Origin: Chalciporus piperatus
Lineage: Eukaryota > Basidiomycota > Agaricomycetes > Boletales > Boletaceae
Length of the DNA: 64,000 bases
Reading direction: 5' to 3'
Assembly: GCA_038093975.1 (NCBI GenBank)
Contig: JBBPTG010000002.1
Coordinates: forward strand, 124,001-188,000
The notes below the pieces were generated by a model, which was given only the letters and a program-made list of their open reading frames with translations, made no database searches and was not told where the DNA came from. Numbering within the stretch: the first letter of the stretch is position 1; the number at the start of each line of letters is the position of its first letter. Position numbers and translations under genes: made by a program. Below, one piece after another: positions 1-11,169 of this stretch.

Positions 1-332
1 GGTCCATCTGCTTGGCTGCCAAACGAGGCGCCTTCAAGCACTCAGTACTCAGTACTCAATACTCAATCCGGACAATCATCAGGGCAAGACTCGGGCACTG
101 TCAATATGTAGCGAGGCCTCGAGACACGTTGGCTAAGGTTAACCAAATAAGGAAGGTTTCAAAGTTGGTAGATAAGATCGTCAGATGGCGTGCTCCAAGC
201 GTGCTCAGTCGACATTCTCCCATGGGTCCCTTTTAAAGTGAAAACCAAACTCATCTTGGGGCGTTACGGTCACCTGCAGGGAAGCACCACGACGTAGTCC
301 ACCCTTCGCGTACGGAGCAAGCCGATATAGCC
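1..332. other. upstream gap without recognised gene
   Basis: No convincing coding exon or RNA gene was seen. Short open frames are present but match nothing I recognise. The right part serves as the upstream region of the sulfate permease gene. A short direct repeat of a CAGTACT/CAATACT type occurs near positions 40-65. Confidence 0.5.
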
Positions 333-340
333 TATATAAT
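333..340 (+). promoter_or_regulatory. TATA box of the sulfate permease gene
   Basis: The sequence TATATAAT lies about 97 bp upstream of the chosen ATG at 437, a normal place for a fungal TATA element. It is followed by pyrimidine-rich DNA leading into the start codon. Confidence 0.5.
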
Positions 341-436
341 TCGGTTCCCCGTTCTAGTATTCGAACTTGCAGGCCGCTCCCCCCCAACCGCCTCCATTCC
401 GTGCAGCAATTAGCACTCTCTTTTTAACCCCTCGCC

Positions 437-3196
437 ATGGCCTCTTCTGTGATGGGAGTCGCTAAAAAAATTACAGGTTATCGTGAAGACAGCGCGCCCG
501 TCGTATCGTCGGCGTCTTACATAAAAGGCCTGGTCAAGGATCCAAAGAAATCGGTATGCGGTGTCTGTTTCTTTCATTTCGCCTTTTTATATACTGATCT
601 TTACCCCAGGCGGTTAACTACTTTATCAGCTTATTTCCAATCCTTGGATGGATCACTCGTTATAGTCAGTTTGCGGCCAGTACTTACTCTATCACCTGTG
701 CTTATCATGGCCCTTCGTAGATCTTGCGTGGTTAACGGGTGATCTTATCGCCGGATTAACTGTTGGCATTGTGGTTGTTCCCCAAGGGATGTCGTATGCC
801 CAGGTATGTAACTTATCGAGCAAGGCTTTCTCGACACAGCTGGCAACTTCCCTAAACAGATCGCCACACTTGCTCCTCAATACGGCTTATACTCTTCCTT
901 TGTCGGAGTGCTCATTTACTGTGTAAGCTTGCAGGCCAATTAGTTAGACTCTGATTAATATCGTCCTCTCCTAGTTCTTTGCCACCTCGAAGGATGTATC
1001 AATCGGTCCGGTCGCTGTGATGTCTCTTACTACATCGCAAATTATTGCCGCGGTTAATGCTCAACATCCCGGGAAATGGTCGGGATCCGACATTGCAACG
1101 ACAGTCGCATTCATTTGTGGTTTCATTGTCCTCGCTATAGGTCTGTTGAGGATTGGATGGCTGGTCGAATTTATTCCTGCACCGGCCGTGAGTGGTTTCA
1201 TGACCGGCTCAGCCATCAACATTGTGACGGGTCAGGTGCCTGGTTTGTTGGGCATTACCGGATTCAAGTGAGTGACCAGTTTATCGATTTTCGTGGGCAA
1301 CCACCCATTCGTCAACAGTACGAGAGCTCCCACGTTTCAAGTCATAATCAACACCCTCAAGGGCTTACCGCATACCGCTCTTGATGCCGCGTGGGGCTTG
1401 CCGGGGTTAGTCGCACTCTACGCCATCCGCATAGCCTGCAACAAACTCCAAAAGCGTTTCCCTCGCAGGGGTAAGATCTAGTAAGATTGACTTCGTGCCT
1501 GTTAACTGACACAGTTTGGCTAGCTCGCATATTCTTCATCATCATGGTGGCCAGAAACGCCTTGGTCATTCTGATCTTGACAATCGCAGCTTGGTTATAT
1601 TGCCGTGACCACATGAGTAAATCCGGGAAATATCCCATCAAGATCCTTCAAACTGTTCCCCGTGGATTCCAAAATGTTGGGCCCGTTTCGATCGACTCGG
1701 AGCTCGTGGGTGCTCTTGCACCGCAACTTCCCGTCGCCACCATTATTCTTCTGTTGGAGCACATTGCCATCGCAAAGTGTTTGTATTCACGCCTTGCAAT
1801 CGTGCGATGAGAAGTACTGACATATACTCCCAGCTTTCGGACGAGCAAATAACTACAAAATCAACACTAACCAAGAGTTGATCGCAATCGGTGTTACGAA
1901 CACAATTGGGAGCATGTTCCATGCTTACCCAGCCACTGGGTCATTCTCACGATCAGCATTGCAATCGAAGTCTGGTGTCCGCACTCCCGCCAGTGGGATT
2001 GCAGCCGCTGTGGTCGTCATTGTCGCTCTGTATGGTCTAACACCGGCGTTCTTCTGGATCCCAACCGCGGCTCTTTCAGCAGTCATCATACACGCTGTCG
2101 CTGATCTCGTGGCGTCGCCTGCTCAAGTGTACACGTATTGGCGCATTTCCCCAGTGGAGTTCCTCATCTGGCTTGCCGCGGTATTGGTTACCGTCTTCTC
2201 TACCATCGAATATGGTATCTATACCTCCATCGCTGCATCGCTCGTGCTCTTGCTCCTTCGAATCGCCCAGCCTCGCGGTTATTTCCTCGGGAAAGTTACT
2301 CTCACCGATTCTCAGAACAAAGAGACACGCGAAGTTTTCGTACCTCTTCGCCCTGACGGCGTCACGGACTCTGAAGTCCCTGTTGAAGCTCCTGCATCGG
2401 GAGTCATCATCTATCGCTTTGAAGAGAGCTACCTCTACCCTAATTGTTCAATCGTCAACTCAACAATCGTTGATTATGTGAAGGAAAATATGCGTCGTGG
2501 GATCGATGTCGGCTCCATCAAACCACAGGATCGCCCCTGGAACGATCCAGGTCCTACCAGTGGAGGAGCTAAAGCTGCTCAGGCTGCAAACTTGGCGAAG
2601 CCGGAACTTCGCGCGATCGTTCTCGACTTTTCTGCAGTGTAAGCTCCTTCACCTATCCATTATGGTGCTAGGAGCTTACAGTTTTTCCCCCCCTACAGAT
2701 CTCAAATCGATACCACTGCAGTACAAGCACTCATCGATACCCGCACTGAGCTCGAACGATGGACACAAACACCCGTCGAGGTCAGTGTGTCTGTTTCTTC
2801 CTACCCTGGCGGGATTGCTGAGCAACCTTTTAGTTCCACTTTGCCTCGATCCTCTCCCCTTGGATAAGACGGGCACTTATCGCAGGCGGCTTCGGAACTG
2901 GTTCGCCTTTTGATGTGCCCAGTGAGATTGCAGCAGTCGTTCCTTATCGTGGCGGACGTACAAACGCCTGGGAGACCGATTTCGAGTCACCGCGGTCGGA
3001 CATCGAAGCTCATGAGATTTCGTCTTCTACATCTCGCGGAGGTAAGATAGTACCGGAGAGCGTAGCTCTGGTTTCGGAGGCGACCCCCTTCTTCCACTTT
3101 GATTTGGTGGCCGCGGTGCGCGCTGCGGAGGCTAGCTCGGGAAAGTCACTTTCACGTCAGGAAACACCGTTAATGAAGCAGGCTGATTCTGGATGA
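437..3196 (+). CDS. SUL1: Sulfate permease, SulP family, with C-terminal STAS domain
   Basis: This is a multi-exon gene of roughly 750 residues for a plasma-membrane sulfate/proton symporter of the SLC26/SulP family, which feeds sulfur assimilation. After a short N-terminal exon (ATG at 437) the spliced frame gives the SulP signature: a DLIAGLTVGIVVVPQGMSYA-type stretch near 745-800, then IATLAPQYGLYSSFVGVLIY, then a block with ATSKDVSIGPVAVMSL near 980-1030. Several hydrophobic helices follow (exons around 1017-1270, 1300-1480, 1530-1790 and 1878-2640). The C-terminal cytoplasmic STAS domain is read from about 2600 onward, with RAIVLDFSAV, then a join into QIDTTAVQALIDTRTELERW. Introns are short with GT-AG ends (e.g. 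554-609, about 664-719). No broken motif was seen. Family assignment is secure; the substrate is inferred from similarity to fungal sulfate permeases. Confidence 0.93.
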
Positions 3197-3462
3197 ACGG
3201 ACTAACTTAGGAAGATATAGAACCCTGTCACACGTTATCGATGCTTTGTTGTATTTTGTATACCATATGAACACAATGTACAGTTTACCTGGGTATCGAC
3301 TCTGAAGGCGGACTCGGATGACGCGGACTTCAGACTCTAATTCATCAACACATTTTCCACGGATCAATTGATCGAAATTAGGTTGCTTCTGGCTCGTTCA
3401 AAGTTACCAAGCTCAATCAACTCGAATCAAGCTTCCAACGAGTTGCAATACCCAATTCCTTC

Positions 3463-4700
3463 ATGTTCACCAGGGCACTTTTCCGGTCAAAGCTAGCCCT
3501 GCCGACTCGGAACACAAGACATGTCCCACTCTCGCTGAGGACACTATCAACCACTCCGAACTGTCTTTCCGGCCACAGCAAAGTATTGAACGCTCCTCTC
3601 TCACATTCGGTTCCGCTGACAGGGCAGGCAGTGGTCCAAAATAAAAACCCGAAAAGGATTGGAGGACGCTAGGAAGTCCAAAATCTATTCCAAAGCTTCT
3701 CGGGTAAGCGCGTTTCACGCGTCGCGCACTTGTCTAGGGCTCATCGACACGCCAGGACATTGTATCTGCAGTAAAGGGTTGGTGCCGTTTGCCAGCAATG
3801 GTTCATGTGGATTAAAAAGTCGTTTTACAGCGGGTGGTTCCATGGATCCGGAGCAAAACAGTCTCTTGGCGAACGTTATACGTCGAGCAAAGGAAGCGGG
3901 CGTTCCGAGAGAGAACATAGAGAATGCGCTCGCAAGGGTAATAAACTGGGCTTATTCGCGGACAGCGTATTGACGCTTGCCTGTGCTTGCAGGCCGAACA
4001 CTCCAAAAGCCACGGGGAACCTATGTTGTTCGAAGCCATATATGGCAGCAACGTCGGTATTCTCATGTAGGTCTTTCATGTCTGTGTGCAAACCTCGCCG
4101 AACCAACTCAGCAGTCATAAAGAGAATGTCGGTCGGACAACGTTAATCGCACGGTGAAATGTGTCAAGGATATCTTGAACTCGTACAGGTGCGCATTGTA
4201 ATAATTTTTTCTGTTGGTCGTTCTACTCACCCTTTCATTCGAAGAGCTCGTTCTGCCCCGGTCAAATTTATGTTTCAGCAGCGGGGATACGTCAAATTGG
4301 CGATCGGCAACAACGACATGGACCCTCTTCTGGATAAAGTGTTCGAAACTGGGTTTGCCGACTTTGAAGAGTGGAACGAGGGTGACCAAAGTGGTGTGGA
4401 GGTGAGCAGGGACTGACCATCTCACCTCTCGCTTTGATTGACGCACCCATCTAGATTGCCTGTCCGCCAGCGTCCTTGACCAAAGTCATGAACGCGATCA
4501 ATGACTTCACCTCGACTTCTCCTCGGTGCGAGGTGTTGGCTAGCGAAGTCAACTGGGCGCCACTAGAATCGCAGGAGGCAGCAGAAGACGACGAAGGAAT
4601 GAACCGTTTGGAAAGTCTTATAGAAGCACTGGAAGAGAATGACGACGTCGAACGGGTCTACACGACATTGGAACCGAATAATCTCATTGTTGAAACATGA
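3463..4700 (+). CDS. TACO1: Mitochondrial translational activator, TACO1/YebC family
   Basis: This gene encodes a YebC/TACO1-type protein. Relatives act in mitochondria on translation of COX1, and bacterial members relieve ribosome stalling or act on transcription. The N-terminus (MFTRALFRSKLALPTRN) is basic and hydroxylated, like a mitochondrial presequence. After splicing the family hallmark is restored: SGHSK joins WSKIKTRKGLEDARKSKIY, so the first intron runs from about 3581 to 3636. Later exons give DPEQNSLLANVIRRAKEAG, then EHSKSHGEPMLFEAIYGSNV, then FMFQQRGYVKLAIG, and end in a long acidic C-terminal exon (4456-4700) with EALEENDDVERVYTTLE. Total length is about 270 residues, normal for the family. 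Stop TGA is at 4698-4700. The gene is convergent with the next, 283 bp away. Confidence 0.9.
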
Positions 4701-4983
4701 TGCTAGAGGGTAATCATGACGCACCGAGCATGAACGGTAGCGTGGAAGGATGGGCACTTGGTTCTTGCATCCTTTCCTCCCCAAACCCGGGTTCAGAACG
4801 CATTAGGTCAGTCGTATTCGATTAATTTATAGCACTCCATGCATTGAATGATCGACAGAATATATCGCCCTTTAGATTGATTGTACATTGCTCCCTTCTT
4901 TCATACAAAGTACTTAAGCACATAGATCATCATTCCCCAACACCCTGCGGGGACTCCATTATCGGCAGAGAACCCTCATGGGT

Positions 4984-7524
4984 TTATACCCGTACATCCG
5001 GGTGCAGACGTATCCATGCATAACCGCCAACTCCTCCGCATTCAACAAGTTGCGCGCTCGAAGCAAGGTGGACATACTCCTTAAATCCCACCACTCCCGC
5101 ACGAGCATACACCTCTTCGCCCAATAGCTGTCCTACCAGAGATCGGAGGCCTTGGTGGGTTCCGTTGTCTCGCAGACGGACAAGAATAGTTATCAACGGC
5201 TGAAACTTGGCGGGTATCAACGTGCACGCGGTGCGATTCCGCAAACTTGGCGAGTTCGAAGGACTGTCACTATTGTTGAGCGAGCCAAGTTTGGGAGAAG
5301 GAGTTGATGGTTGCGAGGCGATACTTCTCCCGATTGGTGAGCTCCTCGAATTGGTCGACGTCTCCCCGATTGCGTCTGAAAGCTTAGTCGCGGGAGACAG
5401 GGCTTCCTTCGGGAGGGTCTGGGTGTTGTTCATAGTTGCTTCTGATCGGAACCAACTTGGATCCAGTGCAATCCATGCTTCAGCTGCTTTACCGCCGAGC
5501 TCGATTACACCTGCTTTCTCAGCTAAAGCAGTGTAATCTTTGAATCTCGACACCCCAGCGTGTTGATAGACATCTTTATCTGCTTGCACGAGATACACGG
5601 CGATGATGGAGCGGGGAGGATGGATGATGCCCTTCTCTCGGTGCACGAGCAGGAGATGAATGAGTGGTTGGAATTTCATCCACGTTTCTCGCCGGTCACT
5701 TTCGTTGGCTTGGCATGGTTCCGCAGGAAGGGGAAGCGGGGGGTTGGTAACGGTGGGGCGCGCAGGCGTTGCAGCTTGTGCGGAATCGCTTGGTTTATTC
5801 ACTGCATGCGACAAAGGGGTGGATTGTGTCGAATTGACATCATTACCGAACCCTAGAGAAGGGTCACTAGACAAAGTGATCGCCGCAACGGGAGCGGCAT
5901 GCTCGTCGCCTGAAGAGGCAACGGCCGGGAGTAGCTCCCCTTCTCTGATGAGTGATGCATGCGCCGTGTGGGGTGTCGCGTCGGATCGGTAATTTAGTTT
6001 CGGGACGTCAGGTGAATCTTGAATTCCTTCCTTTGAACCCGCTCGACCAAGGAAAGATCGTGTAGATGCTCCGTTATCATCGTTGGCGATTAGATCTGCC
6101 TCAAGGTTGGCCTCTTTGGGAGCCCCGGTATCTCCTGTCCGCGACGTATCGCAGATAGTTTGATCAAGTATCTTCGATGGGGTTACGGAGGTTGTAGCCC
6201 CGACGTAGGACTGATCGTTGCAGGATCCGGGGCTAGATTTCAGACCAGCTGAAGTCTTCGTTATCACGAAAGGTGATGCGAGGTGATTTAACGGTGAAGA
6301 TGGTGAAGATATCGGCTCCATCGTTGGTGGCGCGTCATCTATTGAACGAGCCTGTTCAAATGGAGAGCGTATAACGATTGATGATGGTGGCCCGTCGTAG
6401 AGCAGGGACAACTCGAGTGCGTCGAGTGAGGGCAAGTCCGGCGAACTGGAGTTTGCGAGATCAGGGACCCATGCGATGTCGTGGACGCTCAGGCGCCTTG
6501 CAGTGGATACCGGTGGGTTTCTCAAGGAACCTACGGAAGGCACCGTTTCGGCAACTTGTTTCTGTGCCGTCTGTGTGACGACAGTGGCGCTGCGAGCTCT
6601 TGTCGGAATCGGAGCATCCACAGATGCGTGTCGAGAGCGCGATGGCGTCCTTGGGATGGGCAATCCCCCAAATGATGCGTCGCCTCTGGACTGGGAAGGC
6701 TCAAAGCTTTCTAGGGACTTTGAAAACTTGGACGGTACAAGAAGATCTCGAGCATTTGTGCGTCGGATTCTCGAGGGATTTGGGAGGGTATATTGTGAAG
6801 GACCTGAGTCGTCGAGGGAGCGCTCTTCCAGCTCCCGTGACAGCTTGGCTACAAGGTTGGCATCAATGTCAGGATGCGCCTGTCTGATAGCCTGAGAGGA
6901 GGGAACTGTCACGGTCTCTGTGCGTGGCTTTAATGCCGCCGCACTCCAATCTACGACTAGCGAAGCTTGATTTTCAAGGCAGGATGGGGTGTGAGGAGCA
7001 GAGGGAACGATCAGGATAACTTGGTAGTTGCGAAGCCTCAGGGTTGACACGGCATAAGCATAGTCACGATCGCCAGTAATGAGGATGACGGTGGCGGGTA
7101 TTGGATGATCCACAGCAAATGCAAGCATGTCGACTTTGAGTGGTTTCGCTCCTCAATATACGTTGCAAAGAGAGACGTATGGCGGAACACACCTAGAATC
7201 ATCTTGTCTACAACGTCTTTCTTGCCATTATGAGGGCAATCTATCATAGAGATTCCAGATGACTGGAGCTCTGAACGGAGAGCAACAGACTTGGGAGACT
7301 GGGCGGAAATATCGAGATACGCTTTGAACGTCGTTACCGAACCGAATACACGGGCCATGCGACCAATATTATTCGCGATATCGTAACCTAAACCACATGA
7401 ACCAGAGGGGGGACTACAGTTTTCTGGATGAGGTCAGTTGGTGAGTTGAAGCGACCTCCGGGGCTCATTCATGACCGCACTGACCGTAGTCCCAGAAAAT
7501 GGCAACCTTTGCGTGATCAGACAT
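4984..7524 (-). CDS. NYN-domain RNase-like protein with two C-terminal LOTUS-like repeats (MARF1/limkain-b1 type)
   Basis: The chosen start (ATG complement 7522-7524) opens with MSDHAKVAIFWDYGN after one intron, which is the first acidic-residue strand of a NYN (PIN-like) nuclease. It continues through LDISAQSPKSVALRSEL, then ISMIDCPHNGKKDVVDKMIL, then (after an intron near 7140-7195) ATVILITGDRDYAYAVSTLR. The GDRD motif and the earlier Asp residues match the acidic metal-binding site of the limkain-b1 NYN group. Residues about 200-540 are a long Ser/Pro-rich linker. The C-terminus holds two similar blocks of about 75 residues, starting KFQPLIHLLLVHREKG and KFQPLITILVRLRDNG. Each has an FKxYxxLA core and ends in GGxxxxAWIxLxP, so I read them as tandem winged-helix LOTUS/OST-HTH-like domains that may bind RNA. 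The RNase role is inferred from family; the protein's own target is unknown. Confidence 0.8.
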
Positions 7525-7971
7525 GGCAGAAATGGGAAGAGCACGATGAGGAAGCACAAGGAGGGCTTTGTAGTTGGTAGCCTGCGCCGTTACGTGTAAT
7601 CCTCATGCAGAGGTGCTGTACACGCTCAGGCACTCTTCACGGAATGAACTGCACCGTAGAAGGGCACAACCACACCGCACGCCACCGAGCGCCCATACTG
7701 ATACAGCAGCATGTCCTGTCAACGCAAACACACACGAGAACCAACCAACGTGGGCAAGAGAATGAGTACTGATTGCTGCTGCTGATTGCCGCAGGATCTG
7801 GATCGAGCTCAACGGAAACAAGAAGTTCTTTCTAACTGCGGAACCCAAAACAGCTACGCCTCGGTAGAAGAGCTCTTCGATTGACATGGGAAGTGACTGC
7901 CGAAGACTCGTGGTTGGTCATGGGGTACCACCTGTGTACCACAGGGAGGTGTGTTATCTTATTTTATTAGG

Positions 7972-7990
7972 ACAGGGAAATGTTCCCTGT
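7972..7990. repeat. 8-bp perfect hairpin
   Basis: ACAGGGAA and TTCCCTGT face each other around a 3-nt loop. It sits in a non-coding gap just after a short A/T-rich run. It could fold in either strand; no function can be assigned. Confidence 0.6.
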
Positions 7991-8454
7991 TACAGCCTCA
8001 CATTACATCGCATGGCGTTCGCGAAGGATATCAATACGTCGAAACATCTAAATCAGCAAGATAGAGTCTACTTGACTTTTCGGTTGAGTTTACTGAGATG
8101 GTAGTTGATGCTCGGTCGTTGTGGTTTTGGGAAGACGGGCTGAAGACACGCGGCACGTCAGTGGAGAATGAGTGAGCTACATGGAGTCACTGACCGTCGT
8201 CCGCATGCAATTGAACAATGCGTCTGCTGCATCCTTGCATTTGGTGGTGTCTTTGGATAGAACATCACCGGTAGCAGCCCAGCAGCCAAGCATGGCCACG
8301 AGCTCCACCTTGCATGGTGAACGTCTCTTTACTGAGTATGGAGAATTAGGCCCAGACTAAAGTTTCTGCAAAGGATGGGGGCGTACGTTTAGTCGGCCTG
8401 ACCTTGACGCGCTCGATGTGAACCATGTTAAAAACGACGCGAACGTTGCGCAGA

Positions 8455-8500
8455 CTCGCGAGCAATTCGACTTTGAGTCGATTCGGTTCAAGTCCGCGAG
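8455..8500. repeat. nested inverted repeat
   Basis: An outer arm pair CTCGCG (8455-8460) / CGCGAG (8495-8500) encloses an inner pair TCGACT (8467-8472) / AGTCGA (8476-8481). It lies about 200 bp upstream of the E2 gene start. It may be a protein-binding palindrome or a chance fold. Confidence 0.45.
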
Positions 8501-8704
8501 CGTACCCGGCAAATCCCGACAGCCGACACGTTCCGCAGACAAATGACCACGTATGAACTACAGTGAATTACAGCTCGGAATTGGAGTGATTAGACCACTA
8601 TTAGACCAAGTTTACTCCCAGTTACCCTCACTTACTCACATTTTCACTCGTCCTCGCCAAGGCAGATCAGATTCACACAACCAGAACCGTCCTCTGCCTT
8701 GATT

Positions 8705-9949
8705 ATGCCACCCACAACATCCCTGAACAAGAACAACGCCGGTGTGCTGGTCCGATATCACATTGTAGTCCCTGTTTTGCTAATTCGCACTCACCAGCTG
8801 TAAAGCGCATAATGCAAGAAGCGAGAGAGCTCGCGAATGATCCTTGCACTGACTACCATGCTGCCCCTCTCGAGGTATTATTCACCAGGTACATCTCATT
8901 CGACTAACTCAGCTCCTCTTGACAGGATGATATCTTCGTATGTTACCGGAAGCCTCCAGCCCTCATCCTGTTAATTTTCCTCTAGGAGTGGCACTGCACC
9001 ATCAGAGGGCCGTCGGGGACAGAGTTCGAGGGTGGTTTGTATCATTTCCGCATATTACTACCCGCAGAATACCCATTCCGACCACCTTCACTCATGATGC
9101 TTACCCCGAACGGCCGGTTTGAACTCAACACCAAGGTATTCATATTTCCTTAGCGTACACGTTTCATTTCCATCTTTAACCGTCATCTTGGCAGATTTGT
9201 ATTAGCTTCACAAATTGTATGTCGTTTCCGCAATTTCACACATGGTCTAGGCTTATCCATCGAACAGATCACGAGGAAGAATGGCAGCCTGCCTGGGGCG
9301 TGCGAACAGGTGCGCACCCGCTGGCTTTAATTGATAGATCACTGATTCATAGTCGTAGCCATCCTTGGCCTCCAGGGTTTTTTCCCTCTCAGGGGCCAGG
9401 CAGCCAATGGTGTCGGCTCCGTCGAGTACCCTGTCTCAGAGCGCAAACGCTTAGCACTACTGCAAGTGTTTATATTAACGGACCCGTTGGAATCACTCTG
9501 ACCATTTGTCACATTTAAGATCGCGAGAGTGGGTTTGTCCCAAATGCCAACAAACTAACTTGGAATGTCTTCCAGACCCGCCCCAGCAGGCAGGGTCGAC
9601 CCTGAACGAGCCCGAAGGGGTCCAAGGACTTTCTCGCGCTCAAGTTACAGATGACCCCCCTGTTCTTCCTCCGTCACCTACTCCGCCGTCAATTGCCCCA
9701 GAACGTTCTTTTATACCAGCGACCAGCACAGCTGATCCCGATCCAGTCGCCCCGCCGATGCGTGCTGCAGAACCTGGGCCGTCGGTTCCTGGAGACCGAG
9801 AGAGCGCAGTAACGAGCCCTTCAGAAGCAACCCGCGGATTAGCTCAGACTATCCATCACCGCTCTCACCGGCCACCATTACTTTTGGACACTGCGATCTG
9901 TGTGCTGCTCGTGCTGGTCGTAGGACTTTTATGTAGACGGGTTCTGTGA
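8705..9949 (+). CDS. UBE2J1: Tail-anchored ER ubiquitin-conjugating enzyme E2, UBE2J1/Ubc6 type
   Basis: This gene encodes a non-canonical E2 of the ER-associated degradation pathway. It is split into at least eight small exons. ATG at 8705 gives MPPTTSLNKNNA joined to AVKRIMQEARELANDPC. Then come EWHCTIRGPSGTEFEGG, then YHFRILLPAEYPFRPPS and NGRFELNTKICISFTNYHEE. The Cys in NTKIC is the catalytic residue; as in other UBE2J proteins the usual HPN tripeptide is absent. EEWQPAWGVRTAILGLQGFF matches the UBE2J1 block. After the UBC fold comes SREWVCPKCQQTN, a zinc-like CxxC near 9530, then a Pro/Ser-rich linker. The C-terminal segment ICVLLVLVVGLLCRRVL (about 9895-9947) is a single tail-anchor helix, so the UBC domain faces the cytosol. 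Length is about 300 residues. Recognition is strong; the precise splice sites around the small middle exons are less sure. Confidence 0.9.
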
Positions 9950-10212
9950 GTTTCATGTCAGTTCCGTTGTAGATGATGATCTATGATTTTCTGGACCGAG
10001 ATTGGTTGTAGGATCTTGTAACTTTTAAGACACTGACATGAACAATGGAGATTGCACAGCTAGGAAGGTTTCTAGACCATTGTTTGCAAATTGAATTCTG
10101 CCTTGATCGAGCCAACTCGCTAACTCAGCATCCCGGATCGGGTCAAACCCCATTTCCCGTTATGTCAGTCCTCCTTTGATCAACGATTTGTCAACCGAAC
10201 ACTCGTCCTCGA

Positions 10213-10219
10213 TATATAG
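10213..10219 (+). promoter_or_regulatory. TATA box before the small Ser/Pro-rich ORF
   Basis: TATATAG lies about 73 bp upstream of the ATG at 10292, followed by a C/T-rich stretch typical of fungal transcription starts. This supports the small ORF downstream being expressed. Confidence 0.45.
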
Positions 10220-10291
10220 TGCACTCGCTGGGCCCCTTCCCCTCTTCCTCAGCATACCGTCCTCAGAGACACTGGCTCAGACATTGACTCC

Positions 10292-10741
10292 ATGTCTACG
10301 ATGTCCCCTGCCATCCACGACTGCGTTACCCTCGTGACCCCACCAAAGAAGAGGTCGTTCTTCCTGTCCAGCAGGCGTTCCGATGTCGCTCCTATACCGC
10401 CCACGCTCGTTAATTCTCCCCACCTATCTTCACCTAACAGCGTTTTCCGGCGAAAATCCTCCGTCCTCAAATGGCCTGCCCCGCAGGCCGACCAGTGGCT
10501 CAGGGACATGGTCCCCATGGACAGACCAACGGCATCCCACGTTGACGCTGACTCCAAATCAGTGAGATCGAACGACTCGACACCATCCCCGACCTCTTCA
10601 GAGAGCTCGCAAAACCAATTTCCCTTCCCCCCGTCGCCCATCCCGCGACCTCATTCTACCCCCCCTGAGATCTCCACAACGGCCAAGCGTGGGCTGTACA
10701 GTCACAGTGGCACACGCCCCGGTCAATCTCCCCGCACCTAA
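10292..10741 (+). CDS. hypothetical Ser/Pro-rich protein, 149 aa, intronless
   Basis: I do not recognise this gene. It is a single uninterrupted 450-bp frame behind a well-placed TATA element. The protein starts MSTMSPAIHDCVTLVTPPKK. It has a basic patch FFLSSRRSDVAP and a second RRKSSVLKWPAP, both of which look like Arg-directed kinase sites. It then becomes a Ser/Pro-rich low-complexity tail with SSES, FPFPPSPIPRP and similar runs. No signal peptide or membrane helix is visible. The minus strand also has an open frame here (10249-10641), but that one lacks a promoter and family features. It could be a small stress- or signalling-related fungal protein, but no function is claimed. Confidence 0.55.
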   Translation: MSTMSPAIHDCVTLVTPPKKRSFFLSSRRSDVAPIPPTLVNSPHLSSPNSVFRRKSSVLKWPAPQADQWLRDMVPMDRPTASHVDADSKSVRSNDSTPSPTSSESSQNQFPFPPSPIPRPHSTPPEISTTAKRGLYSHSGTRPGQSPRT

Positions 10742-11169
10742 CCAGCACACCATCGCTTATACATTTACGTCGCAAGAAGCGACTTTGACGAAACGTTTTG
10801 GGCATGAGGGACGGCATTAGGACGTCCCGTTCTCTTCTCTTTATCAATTATTTCGGGCATTTAGGGTCTTACGTGGGTTACAGGGCACATCGGTTCTTTG
10901 GGGACATTGGTCGTTCATCATTAAGTTATCATTCGGGCTCATGGGCTTTTGGGTATTAGGTATTTGCAGGGCTTTTGGTTCGTTTCTCCAGCATCATCTC
11001 TCATCAATCACACTATTAACGTACACGTATTTATCAACGGTTACCTCAAAATCACCACATAGTTCAGTAGCATTTCTTACAGTAGACACACGGCGCATGC
11101 ATTCATGGTTCAAAAATGTACTACATTACACAAACGAAGGCGAAGCGATGCAAAAAGAACAGCAAAGGA
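10742..11169. other. convergent 3' gap
   Basis: This stretch holds the 3' ends of the small plus-strand ORF and the minus-strand SF3A1 gene. I see no coding exon, repeat or RNA gene in it. Confidence 0.5.

Larger units (their letters stand above)
7525..8704. other. 1.2 kb gap between divergent genes
   Basis: This region lies between the minus-strand NYN gene and the plus-strand E2 gene and should hold both promoters. Open frames on both strands (e.g. 7574-7765, 7603-7887 and 7886-8104) are short and match nothing I recognise. It holds two short hairpin-forming inverted repeats, listed separately. No tRNA fold was found. Confidence 0.5.

Noticed and set aside
8476..8500. tRNA T-loop-like sequence GGTTCAAGTCC
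   Set aside because: No matching acceptor stem, D-loop or anticodon arm could be folded around it.
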